From Rhizobium sp. NXC14 (GTDB lineage Bacteria; Pseudomonadota; Alphaproteobacteria; Rhizobiales; Rhizobiaceae), in contig NZ_CP021030.1 of the NCBI RefSeq assembly GCF_002117485.1, positions 2,049,001 to 2,113,000 on the forward strand: a stretch of 64,000 nucleotides of DNA, written 5' to 3'. The position numbers and the translations under genes were made by a program. Below the pieces are notes generated by a model that made no database searches, was not told the DNA's origin, and worked only from the letters and a program-made list of their open reading frames with translations. Below, one piece after another: positions 27,234 through 37,133 of the stretch; positions within the stretch are counted from its first letter, which is position 1, and each line of letters opens with the position of its first letter.

Positions 27234-27430
27234 GCCGCCGTTTCTCCACTGCCATAAAACTGTATCACGAAGTTCATTATTGTGTCGGCGACCAGCGATG
27301 ACTGAATCGCCTTCTGTCGTCCTGCTCTTGTGATCGGAGCGATTGCAGCGGCCAGTCCATTGCGACGGGGCCTGCAGTTGCGCAATAGGCCTCCAGACCA
27401 TTATGCGCCGCAAGCCTGGAAAGCCTCACT

Positions 27431-28069
27431 ATGGCCGATACCGATCTCGCGACTGTACAGAATGCCGCCCTGCCGGTTGTCGCCGCCGATCCGGCGGAAG
27501 TTGCCCGCATTTCCGATAGCATCGATATCACCGATCGAGCCGGCATTTCGGTCTATGGCGACCGCGCCCAGCAGGCTGTCAGCGATTATGCCGACAGGAT
27601 TCTGCGCGAGGTCCGCAACAAGGATCTCGGCGAGGTCGGTCGCCTGCTGACCGACATCATCCTCAAGTCGAAGAGCCTCGATCCGGCATCGCTGAAAGAC
27701 AAGGGCTTTCTCAGCCGCATGTTCCTCTCCGCAAAAGCCCGGCTCGAACGTTTTAAGGAGAAGTTCGAGGACGTGGCTGGCCAGATCGACCGGATTGGCC
27801 TGGAGCTCGACCGTCACAAGGACACGCTGAGGCGCGACATCGCGCAGATCGTCGTCGATGAGAACGCCAACCGCCTGATCGAGGCGCTGATCAGCCCGCG
27901 GCTGCAGGAGTTCGCCTGGACGCGGCACGGCTTCCGCGGTCCGATGGGGACGGCGACCGGAAACGCCGACAGCGCAATCACCAGCCTGCTGCCCGCGGAG
28001 ATCGACGCCGTCCTGCCGATGCCCGATGCCGGCGTCGTGCTGGCGCTGCTGCCGACACTCGCAAGCTGA
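27431..28069 (+). CDS. TelA-like protein (toxic anion resistance family) with lost C-terminal half
   Basis: 212 residues, against about 350-400 for TelA/KlaA proteins. ISVYGDRAQQAVSDYADRIL, REVRNKDLGEVGRLLTDII, GFLSRMFLSAKARLERFKEKFEDVAGQIDRI and ELDRHKDTLRRDIAQ align with the N-terminal half of the family. From about residue 142 the text (NRLIEALISPRLQEFAWTRHGF and a hydrophobic end) does not look like TelA. The promoter and role are unknown. It may be a truncated, chimeric or decaying gene; it could still be expressed. Confidence 0.6.
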   Translation: MADTDLATVQNAALPVVAADPAEVARISDSIDITDRAGISVYGDRAQQAVSDYADRILREVRNKDLGEVGRLLTDIILKSKSLDPASLKDKGFLSRMFLSAKARLERFKEKFEDVAGQIDRIGLELDRHKDTLRRDIAQIVVDENANRLIEALISPRLQEFAWTRHGFRGPMGTATGNADSAITSLLPAEIDAVLPMPDAGVVLALLPTLAS

Positions 28070-28119
28070 GCGGCGGCATTTTCACGGAAGGGCAGTCGGC
28101 CGGAAATCCGGCATAATTC

Positions 28120-28190
28120 TTGTTTTTATGCCGAATGGAATGTTTCCCTTGCTTTTATGCCCGGCGGAATGTATGGGCACCGGCATTCCA
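28120..28190 (+). promoter_or_regulatory. rpsB leader with direct repeats and alternative pairings
   Basis: Two 24-base units (28120-28143 and 28149-28172), identical at 19 positions, share TTTTATGCC and GGAATGT. Both GGAATG segments can pair with the single CATTCC at 28184-28189, so only one hairpin can form at a time. This lies 110-180 bases before rpsB and may serve S2 autoregulation or promoter control. Confidence 0.4.
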
Positions 28191-28302
28191 CACGTAAGGC
28201 ATGGGATCGTCCGGGAGAAATCCGGGCTGTTCCGCCGGTGGCATCCTCGACGAGGGTGCTGTTCGTCTTGCGGAGGTTCAACCGGAAAAGGAGTAACAAG
28301 GC

Positions 28303-29070
28303 ATGGCATTGCCTGATTTTTCTATGCGTCAGCTTCTTGAAGCAGGCGTCCACTTCGGCCACCAGACCCATCGGTGGAACCCGAAGATGAAGCCGTATAT
28401 CTTCGGCGACCGCAACAACATTCACATCATCGATCTGGCTCAGACCGTTCCGATGCTGTCGCGCGCCCTTCAGGTTGTCAGCGACACCGTTGCCCGTGGC
28501 GGCCGCGTTCTCTTCGTCGGCACCAAGCGTCAGGCTTCCGAGATCATCGCCGACAGCGCCAAGCGCTCGGCCCAGTACTACGTCAACTCGCGCTGGCTCG
28601 GCGGCATGATGACGAACTGGAAGACGATCTCCAACTCGATCCAGCGCCTGCGCAAGCTCGATGAGATCCTCAACGGCGAAGCCCAGGGCTTCACCAAGAA
28701 GGAACGCCTGAACCTCGAGCGCGAACGCGAAAAGCTCGACAAGGCTCTCGGCGGTATCCGCGATATGGGCGGCACGCCCGACCTGATGTTCATCATCGAC
28801 ACCAACAAAGAAAAGATCGCGATCGACGAAGCCAAGCGCCTCGGCATCCCGGTCGTTGCCATCATTGATTCGAACTGCGATCCGGACCTGATCGACTATC
28901 CGATCCCGGGCAACGACGACGCATCGCGCGCCATCGCCCTGTACTGCGAGCTGATCTCTCGCGCTGCCATCGACGGCATTGCGCGCCAGCAGAGCTCTTC
29001 CGGCCGTGATCTTGGCGCATCCTCCGAAGTTCCGGTCGAGCCGGCTCTCGAGGAAGCAGCCGAAGGCTGA
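28303..29070 (+). CDS. rpsB: 30S ribosomal protein S2
   Basis: 255 residues from the ATG at 28303 with AAAAGGAG upstream. The start [29 protein letters not shown] and the segments [21 protein letters not shown] and [28 protein letters not shown] are S2 signatures. The C-terminal tail is short and acidic. It binds 16S rRNA on the small subunit. The gene leads the rpsB-tsf pair; the leader before it has repeat structure fit for regulation. Confidence 0.99.
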
Positions 29071-29117
29071 TGAAGGCGGGCGGAGACAAAACTCCGTCGA
29101 AGCTTGCATAGACTGGG

Positions 29118-29153
29118 AAGGCCGCTCGCGACTCATCGAAGTTCGGCGGCCTT
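29118..29153 (+). promoter_or_regulatory. Stem-loop in the rpsB-tsf spacer
   Basis: AAGGCCGC (29118-29125) pairs with GCGGCCTT (29146-29153). No T-run follows, so it is more likely an mRNA-processing or partial attenuation site in the 237-base spacer than a full terminator. Confidence 0.4.
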
Positions 29154-29307
29154 ACCTGTTTCAAGGCGGAGGCGTCAGGCGTTCCGCCAATAAAGTTTCG
29201 TTATGGCGCGTCTTCATCACGCTGTCATACATACAGGTACATTTCGTGCCTCAATCCGGTGCCGCGCCGCTTTGCGGTCCACCGTTTGAACCGACAAGAG
29301 GAAGATA

Positions 29308-30234
29308 ATGAGCGAGATTACGGCTGCAATGGTGAAGGAACTGCGCGAAAAGACCGGCGCAGGCATGATGGATTGCAAGAAGGCTCTTGCAGAAACCAAT
29401 GGCGACATGGAAGCGGCGATCGACTGGCTGCGCGCCAAGGGCATCGCCAAGGCCGACAAAAAGTCCGGCCGCACCGCTGCTGAAGGCCTCGTTGGCGTTT
29501 CGAGCCAAGGCACGAAGGCCGTCGTCGTCGAAGTCAACTCCGAAACCGACTTCGTCGCCCGTAACGATGCCTTCCAGGATCTCGTCCGCGGCATCGCCAA
29601 GGTCGCCGTTTCGACGGATGGCACTGTCGACGCGGTGGCTGCCGCAACCTATCCGGCATCCGGCAAGTCCGTTTCCGACACGATCAAGGATGCGATCGCA
29701 ACGATCGGCGAGAACATGAACCTGCGGCGTTCGATCGCTCTGTCCGTTGAGGACGGCATCGTCGCCACCTATATTCACAACGCGGTTTCCGACGGCCTCG
29801 GCAAGCTCGGCGTTCTCGTCGCGCTGAAGTCGACCGGTGACAAGGAAGCCCTGAACGCAATCGGCCGCCAGGTCGCCATGCACATTGCCGCGACCGCGCC
29901 GCTGGCGATCCGCCCGGAAGAAGTCGATGCCGCCGTCGCCGAGCGCGAGCGCAACGTTTTCATCGAGCAGTCGCGCGCGTCGGGCAAGCCCGACAACATC
30001 ATCGAAAAGATGGTCGAAGGCCGCATGCGCAAGTTCTTCGAAGAAGTCGCTCTTCTCTCGCAGTCTTTCGTCATCAATCCGGATCTCACCGTCGCAGCCG
30101 CCATCAAGGAAGCTGAAAAGGCCGTCGGCGCGCCGATCGAAGTTGCCGGCATGGCCCGTCTTCTGCTCGGCGAAGGCGTCGAGAAGGAAGAGACCGATTT
30201 CGCAGCCGAAGTTGCGGCTGCCGTCAAGGGTTGA
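29308..30234 (+). CDS. tsf: Translation elongation factor Ts
   Basis: 308 residues from the ATG at 29308 with AGGAAG upstream. The UBA-like N-terminus has [21 protein letters not shown], and the core has [10 protein letters not shown] for nucleotide exchange on EF-Tu. It regenerates EF-Tu-GTP in the cytoplasm. It follows rpsB, the usual pair, and precedes pyrH and frr, the universal rpsB-tsf-pyrH-frr order. Confidence 0.99.
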   Translation: MSEITAAMVKELREKTGAGMMDCKKALAETNGDMEAAIDWLRAKGIAKADKKSGRTAAEGLVGVSSQGTKAVVVEVNSETDFVARNDAFQDLVRGIAKVAVSTDGTVDAVAAATYPASGKSVSDTIKDAIATIGENMNLRRSIALSVEDGIVATYIHNAVSDGLGKLGVLVALKSTGDKEALNAIGRQVAMHIAATAPLAIRPEEVDAAVAERERNVFIEQSRASGKPDNIIEKMVEGRMRKFFEEVALLSQSFVINPDLTVAAAIKEAEKAVGAPIEVAGMARLLLGEGVEKEETDFAAEVAAAVKG

Positions 30235-30261
30235 TCTTTCAGCCATAATTGGGAAAACGCC

Positions 30262-30289
30262 AGGGCATCGCGTGACAACGCGGTGCCCT
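30262..30289 (+). terminator. Stem-loop in the tsf-pyrH spacer
   Basis: AGGGCATCGCG (30262-30272) pairs with CGCGGTGCCCT (30279-30289), 11 bp with one G-T pair, loop TGACAA. Only TT follows, so partial termination or transcript protection is more likely than full termination. Confidence 0.5.
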
Positions 30290-30329
30290 TCGTGTATCGG
30301 GCATTCACGGCAATTTACGAGGAGCCAAG

Positions 30330-31052
30330 ATGTCTTTAGAGCCTGTCTATAAACGCGTTCTACTCAAGGCTTCCGGCGAAGCGCTCATGGGTGCCCAGGG
30401 TTTCGGGATCGATGTCACGGTGGCGGACCGGATTGCATCCGATATTGCCGAGGCAAGGCACATGGGCGTGGAAGTCGGCGTCGTCGTCGGTGGCGGCAAT
30501 ATCTTCCGGGGTGTCGCAGTCGCATCCAAAGGCGGCGACCGCGTGACCGGCGACCATATGGGCATGCTCGGCACCATCATCAACGCGCTGGCGCTGGCAA
30601 CCTCGCTGCGCAAGCTGAACATCGATACGGTGGTGCTTTCGGCCATCTCCATGCCGGAGATCTGCGAGAGCTTCTCGCAGCGAGCGACCCTTTATCATCT
30701 GTCGATGGGACGCGTGGTGATCTTTGCCGGCGGCACCGGCAATCCCTTCTTCACCACCGATTCCGCCGCCGCACTGCGTGCTGCCGAAATGGGCGCTCAA
30801 GCGATCTTCAAGGGCACGCAGGTGGACGGCATCTACACCGCCGACCCAAAAAAATACCCCGATGCGACCCGCTTCGACCGCCTGACGCACCAGGAAGTGC
30901 TGGACAGGGGGCTTGCGGTGATGGACGTTGCTGCGGTGGCGCTCGCCAGGGAAAATTCCATTCCGATCATCGTCTTCTCGATCCACGAGAAGGGTGGTTT
31001 TGCTGAAATCTTGACGGGCGGTGGCCTCAAGACCATCGTCTCCGACAACTGA
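30330..31052 (+). CDS. pyrH: Uridylate kinase
   Basis: 240 residues. Amino-acid-kinase fold: VLLKASGEALMG, VGVVVGGGNIFRG, GDHMGMLGTIINAL and GGTGNPFFTTDSAAALRAAEMGAQAIFKGTQVDGIYTADPKK. It phosphorylates UMP to UDP as a hexamer and is normally inhibited by UTP. GGAG lies upstream of the ATG at 30330. Confidence 0.99.
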   Translation: MSLEPVYKRVLLKASGEALMGAQGFGIDVTVADRIASDIAEARHMGVEVGVVVGGGNIFRGVAVASKGGDRVTGDHMGMLGTIINALALATSLRKLNIDTVVLSAISMPEICESFSQRATLYHLSMGRVVIFAGGTGNPFFTTDSAAALRAAEMGAQAIFKGTQVDGIYTADPKKYPDATRFDRLTHQEVLDRGLAVMDVAAVALARENSIPIIVFSIHEKGGFAEILTGGGLKTIVSDN

Positions 31053-31088
31053 TACAAGCCGCGCCGCGGTTTCGGCGCAGCCCTCGCT

Positions 31089-31140
31089 AGAACATGATCG
31101 AGCTTTAGGTCCGGTTGGCCTGAAATCTGAAACATGTTCT
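31089..31140. repeat. Rhizobial intergenic palindrome, first unit
   Basis: AGAACATG (31089-31096) and CATGTTCT (31133-31140) are perfect inverted arms. This type of element is common between rhizobial genes; here it lies in the pyrH-frr spacer. Confidence 0.6.
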
Positions 31141-31151
31141 ACATTAAAGAA

Positions 31152-31200
31152 TTAGAGCATCAGATGTCCGAAAGCCGCTGACTTTTCGGCATCGCTCTAA
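31152..31200. repeat. Rhizobial intergenic palindrome, second unit
   Basis: Outer arms TTAGAGC (31152-31158) and GCTCTAA (31194-31200), inner arms CCGAAA and TTTCGG. This matches the abundant rhizobial AGAGCATGAT...TTTTCGG...GCTCTAA repeat family. It ends 14 bases before the frr start, so the frr ribosome-binding site lies just outside it. Confidence 0.75.
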
Positions 31201-31214
31201 ACGGGAGCATCGAC

Positions 31215-31775
31215 ATGAGTGAAGGTATCGATATCAAGGAACTGAAGCGCCGGATGGATGGCGCGGTCTCCGCATTCAAGAGCGACATTGCATCGCTGCG
31301 CACCGGCCGTGCTTCGGCCAACATCCTCGATCCGGTAACGATCGAGGCCTATGGTTCGCGCGTGCCCTTGAACCAGGTGGCCAACATCACCGTGCCCGAG
31401 CCGCGCATGCTGACGGTTTCCGTCTGGGACAAGTCAATGGTCAGCGCGGTCGAACGCGGCATCCGCGAATCCAATCTCGGCCTTAACCCGATCGTCGACG
31501 GTCAGAGCCTGCGTATTCCGCTGCCGGAATTGAACGAGGAGCGCCGCAAGTCGCTCGTCAAGGTGGCGCACGACTATGCCGAAAAGAGCAAGGTCGCGAT
31601 TCGCCATGTCCGCCGTGACGGCATGGACGGCCTCAAGAAAGCCGAAAAGGACGGTGTAATCGGCCAGGACGAGAGCCGTGCGCAATCCGAACGCGTACAG
31701 AAGATGACGGACGAGACGATTTCCGAAATCGACCGCTTGCTTGGCGAGAAGGAAAAGGAAATCATGCAGGTCTAG
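31215..31775 (+). CDS. frr: Ribosome recycling factor
   Basis: 186 residues: [68 protein letters not shown] and [31 protein letters not shown]. It splits post-termination ribosomes with EF-G. It lies 162 bases from pyrH and 37 bases before uppS, likely starting the frr-uppS-cdsA run. Confidence 0.99.
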   Translation: MSEGIDIKELKRRMDGAVSAFKSDIASLRTGRASANILDPVTIEAYGSRVPLNQVANITVPEPRMLTVSVWDKSMVSAVERGIRESNLGLNPIVDGQSLRIPLPELNEERRKSLVKVAHDYAEKSKVAIRHVRRDGMDGLKKAEKDGVIGQDESRAQSERVQKMTDETISEIDRLLGEKEKEIMQV

Positions 31776-31812
31776 TGGACCTGTGCCTTTGCCTGGAAAG
31801 ACCGGACGGGAA

Positions 31813-32556
31813 ATGTCGGAATCTGTATTCGTGACTGTGCCAGAGCATGTTGCCATCATCATGGACGGCAATGGCCGTTGGGCCAAGCAGCGCGGCTTGC
31901 CGCGCTCGATGGGCCATCGCAAGGGCGTAGAGGCGGTACGCGAGACAGTCCGCGCCGCCGGCGCGGCCGGCATAAAATATCTCACCCTCTTCGCCTTCTC
32001 CTCGGAGAACTGGCGCCGGCCCGAAGCCGAGGTTTCCGATCTGCTCGGTCTGCTCAAGGCTTTCATTCGTCGCGACCTGGCCGAGCTTCATCGCCAGAAT
32101 GTGCGCATCAAGGTTATCGGCGACCGCCACAGCCTGCGCAGCGACATTCTCAGCCTGCTGCTTGAGGCGGAGGAGACCACCAGGGACAACACGGCGCTGA
32201 CGCTGGTCATCGCCTTCAATTACGGCTCCCGCGATGAAATTTCTCGCGCCGTCGTGAGTCTGGCGAGGGACGTCGAGTCCGGCCACCTGCGGGCACAGGA
32301 CATCACTCCCGCACTGATCAACGGACGCCTCGACACGGCCGGCATCCCGGATCCGGATCTCATCATCCGCACCAGCGGCGAGGAACGGCTTTCCAACTTT
32401 CTGCTTTGGCAGGCCGCCTATTCCGAATTCATCTTCGTCCCGGAATATTGGCCCGATTTCAGCCCGGAGATTTTCCGCTCGGCGCTGGAAAAATTCGCCT
32501 CCCGTGACCGGCGCTTCGGCGGCCTGTCATCGCAGGCAGCCGCGGTCGGCACCTGA
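31813..32556 (+). CDS. uppS: Isoprenyl transferase (undecaprenyl diphosphate synthase)
   Basis: 247 residues from the ATG at 31813. [18 protein letters not shown] carries the catalytic Asp18; [29 protein letters not shown] and [24 protein letters not shown] complete the cis-prenyltransferase motifs. It makes the C55 lipid carrier for peptidoglycan and O-antigen. The stop shares one base with the cdsA ATG, so the two are coupled. The ribosome-binding site is weak (GGGA). Confidence 0.97.
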   Translation: MSESVFVTVPEHVAIIMDGNGRWAKQRGLPRSMGHRKGVEAVRETVRAAGAAGIKYLTLFAFSSENWRRPEAEVSDLLGLLKAFIRRDLAELHRQNVRIKVIGDRHSLRSDILSLLLEAEETTRDNTALTLVIAFNYGSRDEISRAVVSLARDVESGHLRAQDITPALINGRLDTAGIPDPDLIIRTSGEERLSNFLLWQAAYSEFIFVPEYWPDFSPEIFRSALEKFASRDRRFGGLSSQAAAVGT

Positions 32557-33386
32557 TGCAGAGGGAATTGAAGCTCCGCATCGTTTCAGGATTGATTCTC
32601 GCGGTCAGCGTTCTTGTCGCCACCTGGTATGGCGGCGCTGCCTTTCGCACCCTGGCTGTGGTGATCGGCCTGCTGATCTACTATGAATGGTCTAAGATAA
32701 CCGGCATTGCGCGTGATTGGGTCGCCAATGTGATCGGCTGGATCGGCGAAGCGGCGGTCGCCTTCCTCGTGCTTGTCGGAAATTTCGAATTCGCCGCCGG
32801 CATGCTGGCCGGCGTCACGGCCGTCGGCATCGCCCTGATCATCCTGCACGGCACGAGCCGGTGGCTCCCGGTCGGCCTCTTCTATGCCGGCGCCACCGGC
32901 CTGGCGCTCGCCGCAATCAGAAGCAACGACCAGCCCGGTCTTTACGCCATGCTTTTCGTCTTTGCCGTCGTCTGGGCGACCGATATCCTCGCCTATTTCG
33001 TCGGCAGGGCGCTCCGCGGACCGAAGCTTGCCCCGTCGATCTCGCCGGGAAAGACATGGTCTGGTGCAATCGGCGGCGCCGTTTCTGCGGTCGCAGCCGG
33101 CGTTCTTCTCTCCCATTTCCTCGTTCCGGGCGCCGAAGTCGCCGCCGCCGGCGTGGCGCTCGTCCTGTCGATCTGCAGCCAGTCGGGCGATCTTTTCGAA
33201 TCCTTCATTAAGCGCAAATTCGGCGTCAAGGATTCAAGCCGTCTCATCCCGGGCCATGGCGGCGTCATGGACCGCGTCGACGGACTGATTTTCGCCTGTT
33301 TTGCGGCGTTCTTGCTTGCTGTATCATTTTCACAGATAAAGGGAGCTGGCATGACGTCGCTCGGAGCGGCATTGTTCGGCCTCTGA
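32556..33386 (+). CDS. cdsA: Phosphatidate cytidylyltransferase
   Basis: 276 residues, about eight membrane spans. The CDP-transferase signature SFIKRKFGVKDSSRLIPGH and GGVMDRVDGL is intact near the C-terminus. It makes CDP-diacylglycerol from CTP and phosphatidate in the inner membrane. Coupled to uppS by a one-base overlap. In many bacteria dxr lies next; here rseP follows directly. Confidence 0.97.
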   Translation: MQRELKLRIVSGLILAVSVLVATWYGGAAFRTLAVVIGLLIYYEWSKITGIARDWVANVIGWIGEAAVAFLVLVGNFEFAAGMLAGVTAVGIALIILHGTSRWLPVGLFYAGATGLALAAIRSNDQPGLYAMLFVFAVVWATDILAYFVGRALRGPKLAPSISPGKTWSGAIGGAVSAVAAGVLLSHFLVPGAEVAAAGVALVLSICSQSGDLFESFIKRKFGVKDSSRLIPGHGGVMDRVDGLIFACFAAFLLAVSFSQIKGAGMTSLGAALFGL

Positions 33387-33413
33387 TGACGCGGCACCCC
33401 GACGGAAGGAACC

Positions 33414-34541
33414 ATGGACGTGATGACCGGCATATACGCATTTGTGATGGGGAACATCGTCACCTTCATCCTGGTGCTCTCGCTGCTCGTCTTCGTGCAT
33501 GAGATGGGCCATTACCTTGTCGGGCGCTGGAGCGGCATTCGTATTCTTGCCTTTTCGGTCGGCTTTGGTCCCGAACTATTCGGCTTCACCGACCGCCATG
33601 GAACACGCTGGAAGATCTCCGTAATCCCGCTTGGTGGTTACGTCCGCTTCTTCGGCGACGAGGATGCGTCGAGCAAACCGGACAGCGACAAGCTTGCCGC
33701 CATGTCCGAAGAGGAGAGGGCGCGCTCCTTCGCCGGAGCCAAGCTGTGGAAACGTGCCGCGACCGTCGCAGCCGGTCCGATCGCCAATTTTCTGCTGGCG
33801 ATCGCCATCTTTACTGTTCTCTTCACCGTCTATGGCCGCATGATCGCCGACCCGGTCGTTGCCGAGGTCAAGCCGGAGAGCTCGGCGGCCGCCGCCGGTA
33901 TCCTTCCCGGCGACCTCCTGGTTGCCATCGATGGCGGCAAGGTCGAGACGTTTGAAGATGTGCGCCGCTATGTCGGCATGCGCCCCGGCCAAAGGATTGT
34001 CGTCACAGTCGAGCGCGGCGGCCAGAAGCTCGATGTGCCGATGGTGCCGCAGCGCGTCGACCAGACCGATCAGTTCGGCAACAAGATGGAAGTCGGTCAG
34101 ATCGGCATCGCCACCGACAAGAACTCCGGCAATTTCCGGCTGCAGACCTACACGCCGCTCCAGGCGCTGCGTGAGGGCGTGATCGCCAGCGGGCAAATTG
34201 TCACGGACACCTTCAAATATATCGGCAACATCTTCAGCGGATCGATGCGGGCCGATCAGCTGGGCGGGCCGATCCGTGTGGCGCAGGCTACCGGCCAGAT
34301 GGCGAAGCTTGGCGTAGGGGCAGTGTTGCAGCTTGCTGCGGTGCTGTCGGTTTCGATAGGATTGCTTAACCTGATGCCGGTTCCGGTACTTGATGGGGGC
34401 CACCTGATGTTCTATGCGGTGGAGGCGGTCAGAGGAAAACCGCTGGGTGCCAAGGCCCAGGAAATTGCATTTCGTATAGGCCTGGCAATGATATTGACAT
34501 TGATGGTTTTCACGACCTGGAACGACATCACCCTGAGCTGA
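33414..34541 (+). CDS. rseP: Site-2 protease RseP (zinc metalloprotease, M50)
   Basis: 375 residues. The zinc motif HEMGH (29-33) is in the first membrane span. One PDZ domain is evident around EVKPESSAAAAGILPGDLLVAIDGGKVETFEDV. The third metal ligand is in NLMPVPVLDGGHL near the C-terminal spans. It cleaves membrane-embedded anti-sigma factors and remnant signal peptides. E. coli RseP has two PDZ domains; only one is obvious here. It lies 27 bases after cdsA and upstream of bamA. Confidence 0.96.
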   Translation: MDVMTGIYAFVMGNIVTFILVLSLLVFVHEMGHYLVGRWSGIRILAFSVGFGPELFGFTDRHGTRWKISVIPLGGYVRFFGDEDASSKPDSDKLAAMSEEERARSFAGAKLWKRAATVAAGPIANFLLAIAIFTVLFTVYGRMIADPVVAEVKPESSAAAAGILPGDLLVAIDGGKVETFEDVRRYVGMRPGQRIVVTVERGGQKLDVPMVPQRVDQTDQFGNKMEVGQIGIATDKNSGNFRLQTYTPLQALREGVIASGQIVTDTFKYIGNIFSGSMRADQLGGPIRVAQATGQMAKLGVGAVLQLAAVLSVSIGLLNLMPVPVLDGGHLMFYAVEAVRGKPLGAKAQEIAFRIGLAMILTLMVFTTWNDITLS

Positions 34542-34743
34542 GGGTAAACGCGTAAGGCAAGGGAATTACTATTTATTTACGATGTTTCAAGGCTGTAGTG
34601 GCGAATGGGTCACGCTTGGAAATGAAGTAAACAGAAATTAACGCCCTCCCTTGCTTGTATGTCAAAAGCGGGTAAAACGACACACGTGACCGGAATCGGG
34701 TTCTCCCGGGGACGGGGACGAGGGAAAAAAGGTAATAGGTGAA

Positions 34744-37083
34744 ATGAAGGCTGGTTCAAAGTTTTTGAACGCAGTATCGGCGGTTGCGCTGTCTGCTAGT
34801 GTTGTTGCTTCGGGCGCAGGTGCTTTGACGTTCGTTTCCGCTACGGCCGCCGAGGCCGCGGTCATCCAGCGCATCGATGTGCGTGGCGCAAGCCGCGTCG
34901 GCGCGGAAGCCGTCCGGTCGAACCTCACCATCACGCCCGGCAAGAGTTTCTCGAACACTGATATCGATAACTCAGTCAAACAGCTTTACGGCACGGGCTA
35001 CTTCTCCGATGTGAAGATTTCGGTTTCCGGCAGCACGCTCGTCGTCAACGTCCAGGAAGCTCAGCTCGTCAATCAGGTCGTCTTCAACGGCAACCGCAAG
35101 ATCAAGGACGACAAGCTCGCGACGATCGTCCAGACGCATGCTGCCGGTCCTTACAGCGACACGCAGATTCAGTCCGACATCCAGGCGATCAAGGATGCCT
35201 ATGCCGCCACCGGCCGCAGCGAAGTCGAGGTTACGACGCAGGTGGTGCCGCTGGGCGAAGGCCGCGTCAACCTTGCTTTCGTCATCAACGAAGGTGACCG
35301 CACCAAGATCGATGCGATCAATTTCGTCGGCAACAACGCCTATAGCGCCGGCCGCCTTGCTGCCGTCATCCAGACCAAGCGTTCGAACTTCCTTTCGTTC
35401 CTGACCCGCAAGGACGTCTACAACGAAGACAAGCTCCACGCCGACGAAGAAGCGCTGCGCCAGTTCTATTACAATCGCGGCTATGCCGACATGCGCATCG
35501 TCTCTTCTGATGCCAGCTTTGACGAGGCAACCAACAAATACACGCTCACCTTCAACATCGAGGAAGGCCAGCGCTACAATTTTGGTCCGGTGACCGTGCA
35601 GTCGACCGTTGAAGGCGTCGGCTCGGATCAGCTGCTGCCGTTGGTGCGCACGAAAGAAGGCCACCTCTACAGCGCCAAGGAAGTTCAGAAGTCGATCGAA
35701 GCGATTTCCGATCAGGTGGCCTCCGCCGGTTATCCCTTTGCGCGCGTCACGCCGCGCGGTAACCGCGACCTCAACAACAATACGATCGGCGTCGAGTATC
35801 TCGTCGACCAGGGCGAGCGCGCCTACGTCGAGCGCATCGAGATCCGCGGCAACAGCCGTACGCGCGACTATGTCATCCGCCGCGAATTCGACATGAGCGA
35901 AGGCGACGCCTTCAATCAGCAGATGATCACCAAGGCCAAGCGTCGTCTGGAGGCGCTCGGTTACTTCTCTTCCGTCAATATCTCCACGCAGCCGGGCAGC
36001 TCCCCGGACCGTGTCGTGGTGGTGGTCGACGTGCAGGATCAGTCGACCGGTTCGTTCGGTGTCGGCGCGGGTTATGCCGCCGGCGGTGACGGTCTGCTGC
36101 TCGAAGCATCGATCGAAGAAAAGAACTTCCTTGGCCGCGGTCAGTACATCCGCATCTCGGCCGGTGGTGGCCAGGAAGGCTCGCGCGCCTACGGCGTCAG
36201 CTTCACCGAACCCTATTTCCTCGGCTACCGCCTGGCGGCGGGCTTCGACGTCAACCACAGCGAAACGTCGAGCAACGACAATTACGACTATGAGGAAACC
36301 AGCGTCGTTCTGCGCGTCACGGCGCCGATCACCGAAGATCTGGCGACGACCTTCCGCTATAACTACAAGCAAATGAAGTACGACGCTGACAACAGCGATC
36401 TTTCCGATCTGTCCGCTCCGTATCAGCACCTGGTTGAGGACAGCCCGTGGACACGTTCTTCCGTCTCGCAGACGCTGACCTACAACACCCTCGATGACAC
36501 GGTTCTGCCGCGCGAAGGCATCTACGCTACGGCGACGCAGGAAATTGCCGGCCTCGGGGGCGACTCGCAGTTCTACAAGATCTATGGCAAGGCCCGTTAC
36601 TACCACCTGCTCGCCGACGATGCCGATATCATCGGTTCGGTTTCGGCTTCGGCGGGTTATGTCGTCGGCTTCGGTGAGCACCTGAACGTCTTTGACCAGT
36701 TCACGCTGACAAATGGCGACATTCGCGGTTTCGAGAACAAGGGTATCGGCCCTCGCGTTGCCGGCAACAACGACGATCCGCTGGGCGGTACAACATACTT
36801 CACCGCATCGGCTGAAGCGACTTTCCCGATGCCGGGCTTCCCGCGCGACTTCAACCTGCGCGGCGCGGTCTTCGCCGACGCCGGAACCTTGTTTGGCAAC
36901 GACGTCGACCTGAGGGGCGACGGCATTGAGGGCGAAGACGCCTCGCTGCGCGCTTCCGTCGGTGTCGGTGTCGTTTGGCAGTCTCCTTTCGGTGCATTGC
37001 GTCTGGATTACGCAATCCCGGTCCTCAAGGAAGACTTCGACAAGACGCAAAACTTCAAGTTTGGCATTAACAACCAATTCTGA
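34744..37083 (+). CDS. bamA: Outer membrane protein assembly factor BamA
   Basis: 779 residues. Signal peptide [20 protein letters not shown] to about residue 38 (AEA), then five POTRA domains (about 40-415) and the 16-strand Omp85 barrel. The barrel has the RGF motif in [14 protein letters not shown] and ends in the aromatic ...KFGINNQF beta-signal. It inserts beta-barrel proteins in the outer membrane. A 202-base spacer separates it from rseP, so it may have its own promoter. Confidence 0.98.
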   Translation: MKAGSKFLNAVSAVALSASVVASGAGALTFVSATAAEAAVIQRIDVRGASRVGAEAVRSNLTITPGKSFSNTDIDNSVKQLYGTGYFSDVKISVSGSTLVVNVQEAQLVNQVVFNGNRKIKDDKLATIVQTHAAGPYSDTQIQSDIQAIKDAYAATGRSEVEVTTQVVPLGEGRVNLAFVINEGDRTKIDAINFVGNNAYSAGRLAAVIQTKRSNFLSFLTRKDVYNEDKLHADEEALRQFYYNRGYADMRIVSSDASFDEATNKYTLTFNIEEGQRYNFGPVTVQSTVEGVGSDQLLPLVRTKEGHLYSAKEVQKSIEAISDQVASAGYPFARVTPRGNRDLNNNTIGVEYLVDQGERAYVERIEIRGNSRTRDYVIRREFDMSEGDAFNQQMITKAKRRLEALGYFSSVNISTQPGSSPDRVVVVVDVQDQSTGSFGVGAGYAAGGDGLLLEASIEEKNFLGRGQYIRISAGGGQEGSRAYGVSFTEPYFLGYRLAAGFDVNHSETSSNDNYDYEETSVVLRVTAPITEDLATTFRYNYKQMKYDADNSDLSDLSAPYQHLVEDSPWTRSSVSQTLTYNTLDDTVLPREGIYATATQEIAGLGGDSQFYKIYGKARYYHLLADDADIIGSVSASAGYVVGFGEHLNVFDQFTLTNGDIRGFENKGIGPRVAGNNDDPLGGTTYFTASAEATFPMPGFPRDFNLRGAVFADAGTLFGNDVDLRGDGIEGEDASLRASVGVGVVWQSPFGALRLDYAIPVLKEDFDKTQNFKFGINNQF

Positions 37084-37133
37084 TATCGGCAGTCCGGAAC
37101 TGTAAGACTCAATTCCGTTCTGGAGCATTGCCG

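Noticed and set aside
34972..37128. 718-codon open frame antisense to bamA
   Set aside because: It mirrors bamA codon structure in high-GC DNA; bamA has full family motifs and the antisense frame has none.
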